A stretch of DNA of 18,920 nucleotides from an uncultured Limnohabitans sp. (GCA_937928195.1 CALEYZ010000132.1:1-18920); one strand, 5' to 3'; positions 6,370 through 14,378 are shown, counted from the first letter of the stretch. Notes: a model not told the origin generated them from the sequence alone. Program-made: numbers and translations.

Positions 6370-6870
6370 TCAGAGTGATTGACGATATGTGACAAAGCTG
6401 AATTTCAAGCCCGTCGTTGAAACATGAGATTCACGTGACACTTCCTGCCACGTTGAGCCGAGTGTGGGTGCAAAGGCGTCACCTTCGTAGGTGGCGTCTA
6501 TTTCTGTGACAACAGCTTCTTCGGCGATGGCCGCCGCCTGGGCGTAAATTTCTGCGCCGCCCATGACCCATAAATCTTTGCCTTCAGGGCAATGGGCCAG
6601 CGCCAGGCTCATGCCTTCTTCCAAAGAGTGAACCGCCATGGCGCCTTCAGCGTGCCAGTTGGCTTGTCTTGTGATGACCAAGTTGGCACGGCCAGGCAAG
6701 GGCCTGAATTTGGCGGGGATGGATTCCCAAGTTTTGCGGCCCATCAAAACAGGTGAGCCCATGGTGGTTTGTTTGAAGTGCGCCAAATCTTCGGGCAAGT
6801 GCCAAGGCATTTGGTTGTTGTGGCCAATGACGCCATTGGCAGCGCGTGCATAGATCAGTTTGAGCTTCAT
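6370..6870 (-). CDS. folA: Dihydrofolate reductase
   Basis: This 166-aa enzyme reduces dihydrofolate to tetrahydrofolate with NADPH. NGVIGHNNQMPWHLPEDL (about 12-29) contains the Met20-type loop and the active-site acid Asp28 (Asp27 in E. coli). VLMGRKTWESIP is the NADPH-binding block, VITRQ the next strand, and WVMGGAEIYAQA carries the Gly-Gly dinucleotide contact. The length is standard. An in-frame ATG at 6906 exists, but the extension lies inside thyA and has no DHFR homology; the ATG at 6870 overlaps the thyA stop by one base (TGATG), a classic coupled arrangement. The pairing is functional: thymidylate synthase produces dihydrofolate, which FolA recycles. Confidence 0.97.
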   Translation of the reverse strand: MKLKLIYARAANGVIGHNNQMPWHLPEDLAHFKQTTMGSPVLMGRKTWESIPAKFRPLPGRANLVITRQANWHAEGAMAVHSLEEGMSLALAHCPEGKDLWVMGGAEIYAQAAAIAEEAVVTEIDATYEGDAFAPTLGSTWQEVSRESHVSTTGLKFSFVTYRQSL

Positions 6871-7703
6871 CAAACGGCCACCGGTGCCTTGATGGCTTCG
6901 TGACATTGGTAGTCCAAAACTTCAAAGTCTTCGTATTCGTATTCAAAAATCGAAGCGGGTTTGCGCTTGATGTTCAAGGTGGGGTAGGCGAATGGCGCAC
7001 GGCTCAATTGCAGGGCCACTTGGTCTTTGTGGTTGCTGTAGATGTGGCAATCGCCACCGGTCCAGATGAAATCGCCCACGTCCAGATCACATTGCTGCGC
7101 CATCATGTGCGTGAGCAAGGCGTAGCTGGCAATGTTGAAGGGCACACCCAAGAAAATGTCGGCGCTGCGCTGGTACAACTGGCAGCTGAGTTTGCCTTTG
7201 CCACCCGGCGTTTGCGCAGGCGCCACATAAAACTGAAAGAACGCATGGCAGGGCATGAGGGCCATTTTGGACAGCTCGGCCACATTCCAAGCGCTCACAA
7301 TGATGCGACGCGAATCGGGGTTGGTTTTGAGGGTGCGAATGACGTCTTCAATTTGGTCAATGTGGCCACCATCGGGTGTGGGCCAGCTGCGCCATTGCAC
7401 ACCATACACGGGTCCGAGGTCACCGTCTTCACGCGCCCACTCGTCCCAGATGGTGACACCACGTTCGCGCAGCCAGTTGTTGTTGCTGGAACCTGTGAGG
7501 AACCACAAGAGCTCTTGAATGATGGAGCGCAAGTGCACTTTTTTGGTGGTGACCAGCGGAAAGCCCTCGTTCAGATCAAAGCGCATTTGATGGCCAAACA
7601 CACTGGTGGTGCCCGTGCCGGTGCGATCGGCCTTGAACACGCCATGCTCGTTCACATGGCGCATGAAATCTTCGTATTGCGAGCGGATGGGGCGTGAGGT
7701 CAT
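6870..7703 (-). CDS. thyA: Thymidylate synthase
   Basis: The 277-aa enzyme converts dUMP and methylene-tetrahydrofolate to dTMP and dihydrofolate. The catalytic Cys152 is in MALMPCHAFFQFYV. The phosphate-binding Arg is in DRTGTGT (26-32), QRSADIFLGVPFNIASY forms the second phosphate and nucleotide pocket, and GDCHIYSNH binds dUMP. LLWFLTGSSNN is also typical. It is slightly longer than E. coli ThyA (264 aa) because of a short Gly/Pro/Lys-rich insertion after the catalytic loop (about 161-171). The start at 7703 is preceded by a 53-base gap after the FAD dehydrogenase gene, in which I see no convincing promoter. It is translationally coupled to folA. Confidence 0.98.
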   Translation of the reverse strand: MTSRPIRSQYEDFMRHVNEHGVFKADRTGTGTTSVFGHQMRFDLNEGFPLVTTKKVHLRSIIQELLWFLTGSSNNNWLRERGVTIWDEWAREDGDLGPVYGVQWRSWPTPDGGHIDQIEDVIRTLKTNPDSRRIIVSAWNVAELSKMALMPCHAFFQFYVAPAQTPGGKGKLSCQLYQRSADIFLGVPFNIASYALLTHMMAQQCDLDVGDFIWTGGDCHIYSNHKDQVALQLSRAPFAYPTLNIKRKPASIFEYEYEDFEVLDYQCHEAIKAPVAV

Positions 7704-7756
7704 GGGCGGATCAAATGAGGTTGAGTGAAGCTTGGGATGTCAATCAAGGCACCGAC

Positions 7757-9181
7757 CTAAATTTTAATCACTCTGCCGGGGTTCATGATGTTTTGCGGGT
7801 CCAAAGCTTGTTTGATGGCCTTCATCATGGCCAAAGCGGTAGGATCTTTGTAATGTTGTAGCTTGTCGGCCTTCAAGCTGCCCACGCCATGCTCTGCACT
7901 GATGGAGCCGTCAAACGCTTTAACCTGATCAAAGACCCACGTGTTGACGGTGTCTTCAAAGTCACGCAAAAACGCAGCGCCGTCGGCGCCTTGAGGCGCC
8001 TGCACGTTGTAGTGCAGGTTGCCGTCGCCTAAATGGCCAAAATTGACCAAGCGTATGCCAGGAATTTTGGCTTGCAGCAGGGCATCGGTTTCGGCCACAA
8101 ATTGGGGAATGCGAGACACCGGCACACTGATGTCGTGCTTGATGTTCAGACCTTCATCGGCTTGTGCCAAGGGAATGGTTTCGCGGATTTGCCAAAGCAC
8201 TTGGGCTTGGGCCAAACTCTCGGCCACCACCGCATCGGTCACCCAGCCTTTGTCCATGGCGGTTTCCATCAAGCCTTCAAAGGCAGCGCGGGCATGTTCT
8301 TCTGACTCATGGTCGGAGTTTTCAAGCAGTACACACCAAGGGGTTTCTTGAAATAAGGGCACGCGCAGTTGAGGGTGGTGTTTGTCGACCAAGCTCAAGG
8401 CAAACTGGCCCATCACTTCAAAGCCAGTCAGACCAGCGCCTAAGCGCTCATGGGCCAAACCCAACAAAGCCACTGCAGCCTCCATGCTGGGCACAGCAGC
8501 CCAAGTGGTGAGCTGTGCTGCAGGCTGTGGGTAAAGCTTCATGCAGGCGGCTGTGATGATGCCCAAGGTGCCTTCACTGCCAATCATCAAGTTGCGCAAA
8601 TCGTAGCCCGTGTTGTCTTTGCGCAGGCCTGACAAACCGTGCCAAATCTCGCCGCGGGCGGTGACCACCTCCAGACCTAAACACAGTTCACGGGTGTTGC
8701 CAAAGCGAACCACTTGCGTGCCACCGGCATTGGTGCCCAAGTTGCCTCCCAAGGTGCAGCTGCCTTCTGCTGCCAGGCTGAGTGGAAACAAGAAGCCGGC
8801 TTTGTCGACGTGCTCTTGCACGTTTTGTAAGATGCAGCCGGCTTCAGCAATGACGGTCAGATTGGCCGCATCGACCGCGCGAATTTGGTTCATGCGCTGC
8901 AGACTCAGCACCACTTGCTGACCCGATGCATCGGGAACAGAGCCCACCACCAAACCGGTGTTGCCGCCTTGCGGCACGATGCTGGTGAAAGTGTTGGCAC
9001 AGGCTTTGACCACGGCAGCGACTTCTTGCACGTTGGCGGGACGAACCACTGCCAGTGCACGGCCATGGGCGCGTTTGCGCCAGTCGCGCTCCCAGGCGCT
9101 GAGGTCTGTTTGCGGGTCGTCGTGGGTGAGGACGTTGGCATCACCGCAAATGCGGCGCAAATTTTCCAATAAAGCGCTCAT
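7757..9181 (-). CDS. FAD-linked 2-hydroxyacid dehydrogenase (GlcD/D2HGDH family)
   Basis: This 474-aa flavoprotein belongs to the FAD-binding PCMH (vanillyl-alcohol-oxidase) superfamily. The N-terminal FAD domain shows GGNTGLVVGSVP (72-83), GNLGTNAGG and IGSEGTLGII. The C-terminal oxidase domain has the metal and substrate motif HLGDGNLH (383-390), SAEHG with a catalytic-type His at 431, and the closing DPQNIMNPG. The length and motifs match D-2-hydroxyglutarate dehydrogenases and D-lactate dehydrogenases of the GlcD type; the exact substrate cannot be decided. No Fe-S or CCG-domain partner such as GlcF is nearby, which favours a single-subunit D2HGDH-like enzyme passing electrons to an ETF or quinone. 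Its ATG overlaps the DUF2069 stop as ATGA. Confidence 0.92.
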   Translation of the reverse strand: MSALLENLRRICGDANVLTHDDPQTDLSAWERDWRKRAHGRALAVVRPANVQEVAAVVKACANTFTSIVPQGGNTGLVVGSVPDASGQQVVLSLQRMNQIRAVDAANLTVIAEAGCILQNVQEHVDKAGFLFPLSLAAEGSCTLGGNLGTNAGGTQVVRFGNTRELCLGLEVVTARGEIWHGLSGLRKDNTGYDLRNLMIGSEGTLGIITAACMKLYPQPAAQLTTWAAVPSMEAAVALLGLAHERLGAGLTGFEVMGQFALSLVDKHHPQLRVPLFQETPWCVLLENSDHESEEHARAAFEGLMETAMDKGWVTDAVVAESLAQAQVLWQIRETIPLAQADEGLNIKHDISVPVSRIPQFVAETDALLQAKIPGIRLVNFGHLGDGNLHYNVQAPQGADGAAFLRDFEDTVNTWVFDQVKAFDGSISAEHGVGSLKADKLQHYKDPTALAMMKAIKQALDPQNIMNPGRVIKI

Positions 9182-9612
9182 GCTTTAAGTTCCTGGGCAG
9201 AAGAGTCTGGGTTTGCCAAGGCATTCGCTTTGGCCATTTGAAAGCGCCAGCGCACATGCAAGGCGCAGGCGGTAAACAAGGTGATGCAGAGGGCGGTTTC
9301 GGCACCTGCCAGGCCCGCCGACCAGCCTTTGTCGCCCCAAGCGCGCACCACACCCTCAATGAAATACAGCCAGATCATGAGGCTGACCCAGCGGTAGGTG
9401 TACATCCGGTTTTTGAGAAGGCCCGCCAAAGGCCAGCACAAGGGCAGTACTTTGAGGGCCAGCCAAGAGCCCCCCGGGCGCAAAGGGGCCAGCCACAGTT
9501 CCCAAGCCAAACCCACCAAAATGAGGCCGAGCAGGCTTGCAACGGCCACCCACCGGGTTATTTCGATGGTCTTCGGGCTTAGAAAAGAGGTATTTGGATG
9601 AGAGTCGTTCAT
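9178..9612 (-). CDS. DUF2069 family small membrane protein
   Basis: This 144-aa protein has four hydrophobic segments at about residues 21-41, 49-67, 72-90 and 99-121, short polar loops, and a cytoplasm-like basic patch RWRFQMAK after the last one. It fits the DUF2069 family of predicted inner-membrane proteins (YihY or FAD-dehydrogenase neighbours in betaproteobacteria); no function is established that I know of. The frame continues far upstream, but that part is the antisense of the YihY gene, so the ATG at 9612 is taken as the start. Its stop overlaps the ATG of the FAD dehydrogenase gene (ATGA). Its start is head-to-head with the YihY gene, with no free promoter space between them. It is the first gene of the six-gene minus-strand run. 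Confidence 0.85.
   Translation of the reverse strand: MNDSHPNTSFLSPKTIEITRWVAVASLLGLILVGLAWELWLAPLRPGGSWLALKVLPLCWPLAGLLKNRMYTYRWVSLMIWLYFIEGVVRAWGDKGWSAGLAGAETALCITLFTACALHVRWRFQMAKANALANPDSSAQELKA
9584..9590 (+). promoter_or_regulatory. Ribosome binding site supporting the upstream YihY start
   Basis: AAAGAGG lies seven bases before the ATG at 9598, while the alternative ATG at 9634 has no purine-rich sequence in front of it. The site sits inside the divergently read DUF2069 gene. If used, it makes the two genes overlap at their 5' ends by 15 bases. Confidence 0.5.
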
Positions 9613-10857
9613 GGCGATGGCATCATACCGGTCATGAACCCGATTGCATCTCTTCGCGCGACTTTGAATGAATTTAGACAGTTTCCCTGGCGGCAAATGG
9701 CGGCCACCTTGTGGCGTCGCTTTCGCGAAGTTCGCCTGGGCATGACCGCCAGCTCCTTGACTTTCACCACGGTTTTGGCATTGGTGCCTTTGTTTACCCT
9801 GGGTTTGGCCATTTTCACGGCCTTTCCCATCTTTGCCAAAGTGCAAGACCAGTTGCAGCGCTGGTTGATTGACAGTTTGGTGCCCGAGAGCATTTCTCGG
9901 CAGGTGCTGGGATCTCTGACGCAATTCTCCAAAAAAGCCAACCGACTGGGCTTGGTGGGCTTGGTGGCCGTGGTCATGACGTCTTTGGCATTGCTGGTGA
10001 CCATTGACCGCACGATGGGACAAATTTGGCGCGTCAATCGCCAAAGGCCATGGGCACAACGTGTGTTGATTTATTGGGCCGGTCTGACTTTGGGCCCCTT
10101 GTTGCTAGGCGGCAGTCTGGCCATCTCGTCTTATCTGTTCACGGGTTATTTGTCGGACTATGCCAATTGGTTGCCGGTGACGGTGCGCAGTTTGCTGGAC
10201 GTGGTGGAGTTTGGTTTGTTGGTTGCCACTGTGACGGGTTTGTATTACTACTTGCCCAACACCCGGGTCGATTGGCGACACGCCTTGACGGGCGGTGTGG
10301 CCGTGGCCTTGGGCTTGGAATTGGCGAAAAATTTATTGGCCATTTACTTGGCGCAAATGCCCACTTACTCCGCCATCTACGGCGCATTTTCAGCGGTGCC
10401 AATTTTGCTGGTGTGGATCTATGTGGCGTGGGTGGTGGTGCTCTTGGGTGCCGTGCTAACGGCCAGTTTGCCGGAGATTGGCCGACAAGCCAAACGCCAA
10501 GTGGATGGCCCGGGCTGGTCTTTTCGTTTGGCCCTGGAATGCTTGAGCTTGTTAAGCCAAGCGCGTTTGACCTCACCCCAAGGCTTGCGCTTGAGTGAGA
10601 TGGCGCAGCAGTTGCACATTGAACACAGGCATGCCCTTCGAGTGCTGGATGCTTTGCATGAATTGGGGTGGGCAGGCCGCTTGGAACAAGCCAATGCCAA
10701 AACCGAAGCACCTTGGGTCTTGTTGGTGGACCTGACCTCCACCCCCTTGGCGCCACTGGCTGAAAAGCTGTGGCTGGCGCATCCACAGACTTCTGATTTG
10801 CTGTGGCAAAAAACGCAGCTGGGCCACTTGACGGTGGCCGAGGTGATCAAAACTTGA
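9598..10857 (+). CDS. YihY/BrkB family membrane protein with a C-terminal winged-helix-like domain
   Basis: This inner-membrane protein (419 aa, or 407 if started at 9634) is of the YihY/virulence factor BrkB family. Despite old annotation as RNase BN, the family is not an RNase; its function is unclear. Typical features are LAxVPLFTLGLAIFTAFP, DRTMGQIWRVNRQRPW, LTLGPLLLGGSLAISSYL and PILLVWIYVAWVVVLLGA, giving about six membrane spans up to about residue 295. The remaining ~115 residues (SLLSQARLTSPQGLRLSEMA onward) look like a soluble winged-helix domain, found in some proteobacterial members but not in E. coli YihY. AAAGAGG at 9584-9590, seven bases before the ATG at 9598, supports the longer start, although homologous sequence begins near the second ATG at 9634. 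Its 3' end is two bases from the convergent P450 gene. Confidence 0.9.
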   Translation: MRVVHGDGIIPVMNPIASLRATLNEFRQFPWRQMAATLWRRFREVRLGMTASSLTFTTVLALVPLFTLGLAIFTAFPIFAKVQDQLQRWLIDSLVPESISRQVLGSLTQFSKKANRLGLVGLVAVVMTSLALLVTIDRTMGQIWRVNRQRPWAQRVLIYWAGLTLGPLLLGGSLAISSYLFTGYLSDYANWLPVTVRSLLDVVEFGLLVATVTGLYYYLPNTRVDWRHALTGGVAVALGLELAKNLLAIYLAQMPTYSAIYGAFSAVPILLVWIYVAWVVVLLGAVLTASLPEIGRQAKRQVDGPGWSFRLALECLSLLSQARLTSPQGLRLSEMAQQLHIEHRHALRVLDALHELGWAGRLEQANAKTEAPWVLLVDLTSTPLAPLAEKLWLAHPQTSDLLWQKTQLGHLTVAEVIKT

Positions 10858-10859
10858 TC
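10845..10859. repeat. Small perfect hairpin spanning the convergent YihY and P450 gene ends
   Basis: GATCAA (10845-10850) and TTGATC (10854-10859) form a perfect 6-bp inverted repeat with a three-base loop, including the YihY stop codon and touching the P450 stop. The stem is AT-rich and no T-tract follows on either strand, so it is at best a weak bidirectional 3'-end structure. Confidence 0.3.
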
Positions 10860-12203
10860 TTATGTCAGGCCTGTGGCAAAAGGCGCATGCAAGAAGCCAC
10901 GAAACCTGGCGCGGCCGCCACGAGTGGGGGCTGCTGTCAAATGGTAATTGGGAAAGCGTTGCAGAAAACGGCCAATGGCAATGCGACCTTCTAATCGCGC
11001 CAAACTAAGGCCTGCACACTGATGCACGCCAAAGCCAAATGACAAATGCCGATTGTCTGCGCGGCTTAAATCGAGTGTTTCAGGATTTGCAAATTGCGCG
11101 GGGTCGCGATTGGCTGCGCCTATGCACAGGGTGACCAATGCGCCTTCAGGTAAATCAACATCACCCACGCGGGTTGCTTGCACGGCACGTCGATTGCCTA
11201 ATTGATTGGAGGCTTCAAAACGCAAAAATTCGTCAACGGCCGTGTTCAAAATTTGCTGTGCTTGCGCTTCCAGTTTGGCGTGATGCGCTGTTTCAAGCGC
11301 AGCCCTTAACAAGTCCTTTTGCGCGGGATGTTCCAGCAAGCACATCAGCGCGTTGCCGATTAAATTGGTGGTGGTTTCATGGCCTGCATTCAACAAAAAG
11401 ATGCAGTTTTGCAGCAACTCAGTTTCACTCAAGACATTGGCGGGATCATCTGACTCGCCTTGAATCAATCGCGTCAGGACATCCTGTTCTGGATTGCCTG
11501 GGTGTTGTCTGCGGTCTGCGACCAGATCGCGCAGATAGCTTAGAAATTCTTGAACACTGCGGTGGCCCAAGGCCTCTTGTTCGGGTGTGATGCGGGGCTC
11601 AAGTGCGCCCAGAATGGCCAATGACCAAGCGCGCAATGGCCCACGATCGGTGTGAGGCACGTTCAGCAAATTGCCAATCACCTCGACGGGTATGGCCGAT
11701 GCAAAGTCTTCAATCAAGTCGCCTTCTCGTCGTTCTTCCAGTTGGTCCAGCAAGCTGTCGACCAATTGAACCAAGCCTGTTTCCATGGCGTCAATGGCAC
11801 GCCGGGTGAGGGCGCCCATGATGAGCTTGCGAACGCGCGTGTGACGGGGCGCATCGTTGAACACCAGGCTGTTGGTATGGTGCTCATAGAGCGGTGCGTC
11901 TTTGCCCGCATCGGCAAAGGGTGGCAAGTTGTAGGGCGCGTGGTTGTACTTGGGGGCAAATTCGATTCGCTTGTCGGAGCTGAAGCGGGCGGCATCTTTG
12001 TAGACGCTCACCAAGTCAGCATGGCGTGTGAGAAAGTAAGAGCCATCCGGCATTTGTTTGATGGGCTCTGTTGCACGCAACGCTGCATAGACGGGGTAAG
12101 GGTTTGCTAAGAAGTCGGTTGGCAAATTGCGCAAATCGAATTGGCTGCAAATCTCTTGTACACGGTGTGCTGACAATGAAGGGGTTTGCCAAGACATGCT
12201 CAT
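10860..12203 (-). CDS. Cytochrome P450
   Basis: This 447-aa soluble bacterial-type P450 has no membrane anchor. The I-helix oxygen-activation motif AGHETTT is at 273-279, the K-helix ExxR is Glu325-Phe-Leu-Arg328, and the haem loop FGFGVHQCAG places the proximal Cys at 396. NRDP with surrounding residues forms the meander region. It would insert oxygen into an unidentified substrate and need separate ferredoxin and reductase partners, none of which are encoded here. The start is the ATG at 12203, which overlaps the stop of the upstream hydrolase gene (ATGA); a second ATG at 12197 is possible. An in-frame extension beyond 12203 lies within the hydrolase gene and is not P450-like. It is the last gene of the metY-hydrolase-P450 unit. 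The pattern fits CYP107-like broad families, but the subfamily cannot be assigned by eye. Confidence 0.94.
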   Translation of the reverse strand: MSMSWQTPSLSAHRVQEICSQFDLRNLPTDFLANPYPVYAALRATEPIKQMPDGSYFLTRHADLVSVYKDAARFSSDKRIEFAPKYNHAPYNLPPFADAGKDAPLYEHHTNSLVFNDAPRHTRVRKLIMGALTRRAIDAMETGLVQLVDSLLDQLEERREGDLIEDFASAIPVEVIGNLLNVPHTDRGPLRAWSLAILGALEPRITPEQEALGHRSVQEFLSYLRDLVADRRQHPGNPEQDVLTRLIQGESDDPANVLSETELLQNCIFLLNAGHETTTNLIGNALMCLLEHPAQKDLLRAALETAHHAKLEAQAQQILNTAVDEFLRFEASNQLGNRRAVQATRVGDVDLPEGALVTLCIGAANRDPAQFANPETLDLSRADNRHLSFGFGVHQCAGLSLARLEGRIAIGRFLQRFPNYHLTAAPTRGGRARFRGFLHAPFATGLT

Positions 12204-13009
12204 GATTTTTTGCAAAATGCCAGCATCGCGGCCAAGCATTCTTCCGGCGCTTCGACCATCAACTGATGTCCGGCTTTGACCAATGACACGCGAGCATCGC
12301 GTGCCTTTTGAATCAGACTTTGGGCTGCCTTGGGCGGTGTCATTTGATCTTTGTTGCCCAGCAAAAACAAAGTGGGGCACATGACCTTGGCCATGGCCAT
12401 CTCGCCTTGGTCGTATTGATCGCAAGCTTTGAAGCCGATGTGGAAAATATTCTCGTGCGGGTTGCTGGCCAGGACGCGTCGCATCAGCGCTTTGCTGCCA
12501 CCCAACAACCAAGTGCCAGGACCCAATGCGCTAGGGGGCGGCGCCAATGTGGAATGCGAGAACGTGGTCACCATGTCGATGGCCTTGCCAGGGTTGCTGA
12601 CAGAATTTTCTAGCAGTGCGGGCGATACACGCATGGGGTAAGCGGTGCCCACCATCACCAACTGAGAAACACGTTGTGGGTGTTCTGCCGCGGCATGCAT
12701 GGCAATGAGAGAGCCAAAACTGTGCCCCATCAAAATGGCTTTGTCGACACCTGCCGCATCCAACAAGGCGATGACGGTTTCTGCGGCCGATTGAACTGAG
12801 TCAGGGGCTTTGCCGCCACTTCGGCCGTGGCCAGGCAAGTCAATCGCCATCACGTTCCAACCGTGGTTGGCGAAGTAGCGCGATTGCAAAATCCAGACGC
12901 TGTGATCGTTGAGGACACCGTGAATCAAGACGGCGGTGGGTTTGCTGGGATCGAAATTTTTGCCGCCGGTGTACACATACAACGGCGCGCCTTGAACCGT
13001 GTAAATCAT
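12200..13009 (-). CDS. Alpha/beta-fold hydrolase
   Basis: This 269-aa hydrolase has the complete catalytic triad layout: nucleophile Ser97 in the elbow GHSFG, a probable acid Asp221 in LLGNKDQ, and His248 in KAGHQLMVEAP. The oxyanion region HGVLNDHSVW follows the first strand, and DLPGHGRS is the typical next block. A cap of about 65 residues lies between the nucleophile half and the acid. The substrate is unknown; esterases, C-C hydrolases and lactonases all share this outline. GGAGGT six bases before the ATG at 13009 is a strong ribosome binding site, although the ATG also overlaps the metY stop. Both ends of the gene overlap their neighbours by ATGA, so it is probably made together with MetY and the P450. 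Confidence 0.92.
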   Translation of the reverse strand: MIYTVQGAPLYVYTGGKNFDPSKPTAVLIHGVLNDHSVWILQSRYFANHGWNVMAIDLPGHGRSGGKAPDSVQSAAETVIALLDAAGVDKAILMGHSFGSLIAMHAAAEHPQRVSQLVMVGTAYPMRVSPALLENSVSNPGKAIDMVTTFSHSTLAPPPSALGPGTWLLGGSKALMRRVLASNPHENIFHIGFKACDQYDQGEMAMAKVMCPTLFLLGNKDQMTPPKAAQSLIQKARDARVSLVKAGHQLMVEAPEECLAAMLAFCKKS

Positions 13010-14334
13010 GCGGCACCTCCTGCAGCAGGGGCTGCTTTTTCGGCGGCCTTCAAGGCACGTTTCAAATCATCGATCAGATCGTCTGGGTCCTCCAAGCCAA
13101 TCGACAAGCGCACGGTGCCGGGGCCGATGCCAGAGGCCTTCAAGGTTTCGTCGTCCACCCTGAAGTGAGTGGTGCTGGCGGGATGGATCACCAAGGACCT
13201 GCAATCGCCCACGTTGGCCAAGTGGCTGAACACTTGCAAGGCTTCAATAAAGGCTTGGCCTTGTTGGCGTGTGCCGCGAATGTCAAAACTGAAGACTGAG
13301 CCAGCACCGCGGGGCAGCAGTTGCTTGGCCAATACATGACTGGGGTGGCTTTCCAACATCGGGTGCCCCACGCGACTCACCATGGGATGGGCAGTTAAAA
13401 AGTTGACCACTTTTTCGGTGTTGCTGACATGCCTTGCCATGCGCAAGGGCAGCGTTTCGATGCCCTGCAAAATGAGCCAAGCGGTGTGTGGACTCATGCA
13501 AGCGCCAAAGTCACGCAGGCCTTCACGCCGCGCGCGCAGCAAGAATGCGCCGACGGTGCTTTCCTCGGTGAACACCATGTTGTGAAAGCCCTCGTAGGCT
13601 TGCGTCAATTCGGCAAATTTGCCTTGTGTGTGCGGGCCAGACCAGTCAAAGCTGCCGCCATCGACCACCAAGCCGCCAATGACGGTGCCATGGCCCGACA
13701 AAAATTTGGTGGCCGAATGCACCACCAAATCGGCACCGTGTGACAAAGGCTTCATGAGCCAAGGTGAGGTGAGGGTGGCGTCCACCAACAAGGGCACACC
13801 TGCTTGATGCGCGATTTGGCTGACGGCCGGTAAGTCCAGCACATCCATGCCGGGATTGCCCACGGTTTCGCCAAAAAACAATTTGGTGTTGGGTTGAACG
13901 GCATCTCGCCAAGCTTGTAAATCGCCGGGCTTGACGAAAGTGGTGTCAATGCCAAAACGGCGCAAGGTGTAGTGCAGCAAGTTGTGGGAGCCGCCGTACA
14001 GGGCCGATGAGGCAACGATGTGGGAGCCCGCACCCATCAGGGTGCTGATGGCCAGGTGCAAGGCTGCTTGGCCACTGGCGGTGGCAATGGCACCAATGCC
14101 ACCTTCTAAGGCTGCAATGCGTTGCTCGAGTACCGCATTGGTGGGATTGCTGATGCGACTGTAAACATGACCCGCGCGCTCTAAGTTGAACAGCGATGCC
14201 GCTTGATCACTGGATTCAAATACAAAAGAAGTGGTGAGGTGAATCGGTACGGCCCGTGCGCCAGTGGCGGGGTCGGGGGCTGCACCAGCGTGCAAGGCCA
14301 AGGTGTCAAAACCGGGATCTGAGTAACCAGGCAT
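13006..14334 (-). CDS. metY: O-acetylhomoserine sulfhydrylase (aminocarboxypropyltransferase)
   Basis: The 442-aa PLP enzyme belongs to the Cys/Met metabolism (gamma-family) transsulfuration group and should convert O-acetylhomoserine plus sulfide to homocysteine. TLALHAGAAPDPATGARAVP, YSRISNPTNAVLEQRIAALEGG and the PLP-binding Lys210 in VHSATKFLSGHG are visible. The HAG-PDP-TGARAVPI start and the length favour MetY over the shorter MetZ or MetB; acetyl- versus succinyl-homoserine use cannot be proven by eye. The C-terminus has an Ala/Pro/Gly-rich tail of about 15 residues. The start at 14334 is chosen because GGAGA precedes it by six bases and homology begins there; 24 further upstream codons are open but not conserved. 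It is the first gene of a coupled unit with a hydrolase and a P450. A 13-bp palindrome lies in its leader. Confidence 0.93.
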   Translation of the reverse strand: MPGYSDPGFDTLALHAGAAPDPATGARAVPIHLTTSFVFESSDQAASLFNLERAGHVYSRISNPTNAVLEQRIAALEGGIGAIATASGQAALHLAISTLMGAGSHIVASSALYGGSHNLLHYTLRRFGIDTTFVKPGDLQAWRDAVQPNTKLFFGETVGNPGMDVLDLPAVSQIAHQAGVPLLVDATLTSPWLMKPLSHGADLVVHSATKFLSGHGTVIGGLVVDGGSFDWSGPHTQGKFAELTQAYEGFHNMVFTEESTVGAFLLRARREGLRDFGACMSPHTAWLILQGIETLPLRMARHVSNTEKVVNFLTAHPMVSRVGHPMLESHPSHVLAKQLLPRGAGSVFSFDIRGTRQQGQAFIEALQVFSHLANVGDCRSLVIHPASTTHFRVDDETLKASGIGPGTVRLSIGLEDPDDLIDDLKRALKAAEKAAPAAGGAA

Positions 14335-14354
14335 GGGTTGTCTCCAACGAGAGG

Positions 14355-14367
14355 CTGAAAGTTTCAG
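14355..14367. promoter_or_regulatory. Perfect 13-bp palindrome in the metY leader
   Basis: CTGAAAGTTTCAG is two perfectly complementary 6-base arms around a central G, starting 20 bases upstream of the metY ATG. It contains TGAA and TTCA half-sites like those of the LysR-type methionine regulator MetR, but spaced by three bases rather than five, so MetR cannot be assigned. It would fall just downstream of the candidate metY -10, a position suited to repression. Confidence 0.4.
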
Positions 14368-14378
14368 GCAAGTGCCCA

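Noticed and set aside
6900..7697. 265-residue plus-strand open frame opposite thyA
   Set aside because: Exact antisense of conserved thymidylate synthase; no motif of its own.
7704..7756. Possible internal promoter before thyA (TTGACA-like sequence on the minus strand)
   Set aside because: No acceptable -10 hexamer at 16-18 bases; the gap is also compatible with simple operon spacing.
9613..10059. Long minus-strand extension of the DUF2069 frame
   Set aside because: It is antisense to the clearly coding YihY gene; the translation is Gln/His-rich with no membrane or family features.
12204..12512. N-terminal extension of the P450 frame by about 100 residues
   Set aside because: It lies wholly within the alpha/beta hydrolase gene on the same strand in another frame, and lacks P450 features. 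The ATG at 12203 gives a normal P450 length.
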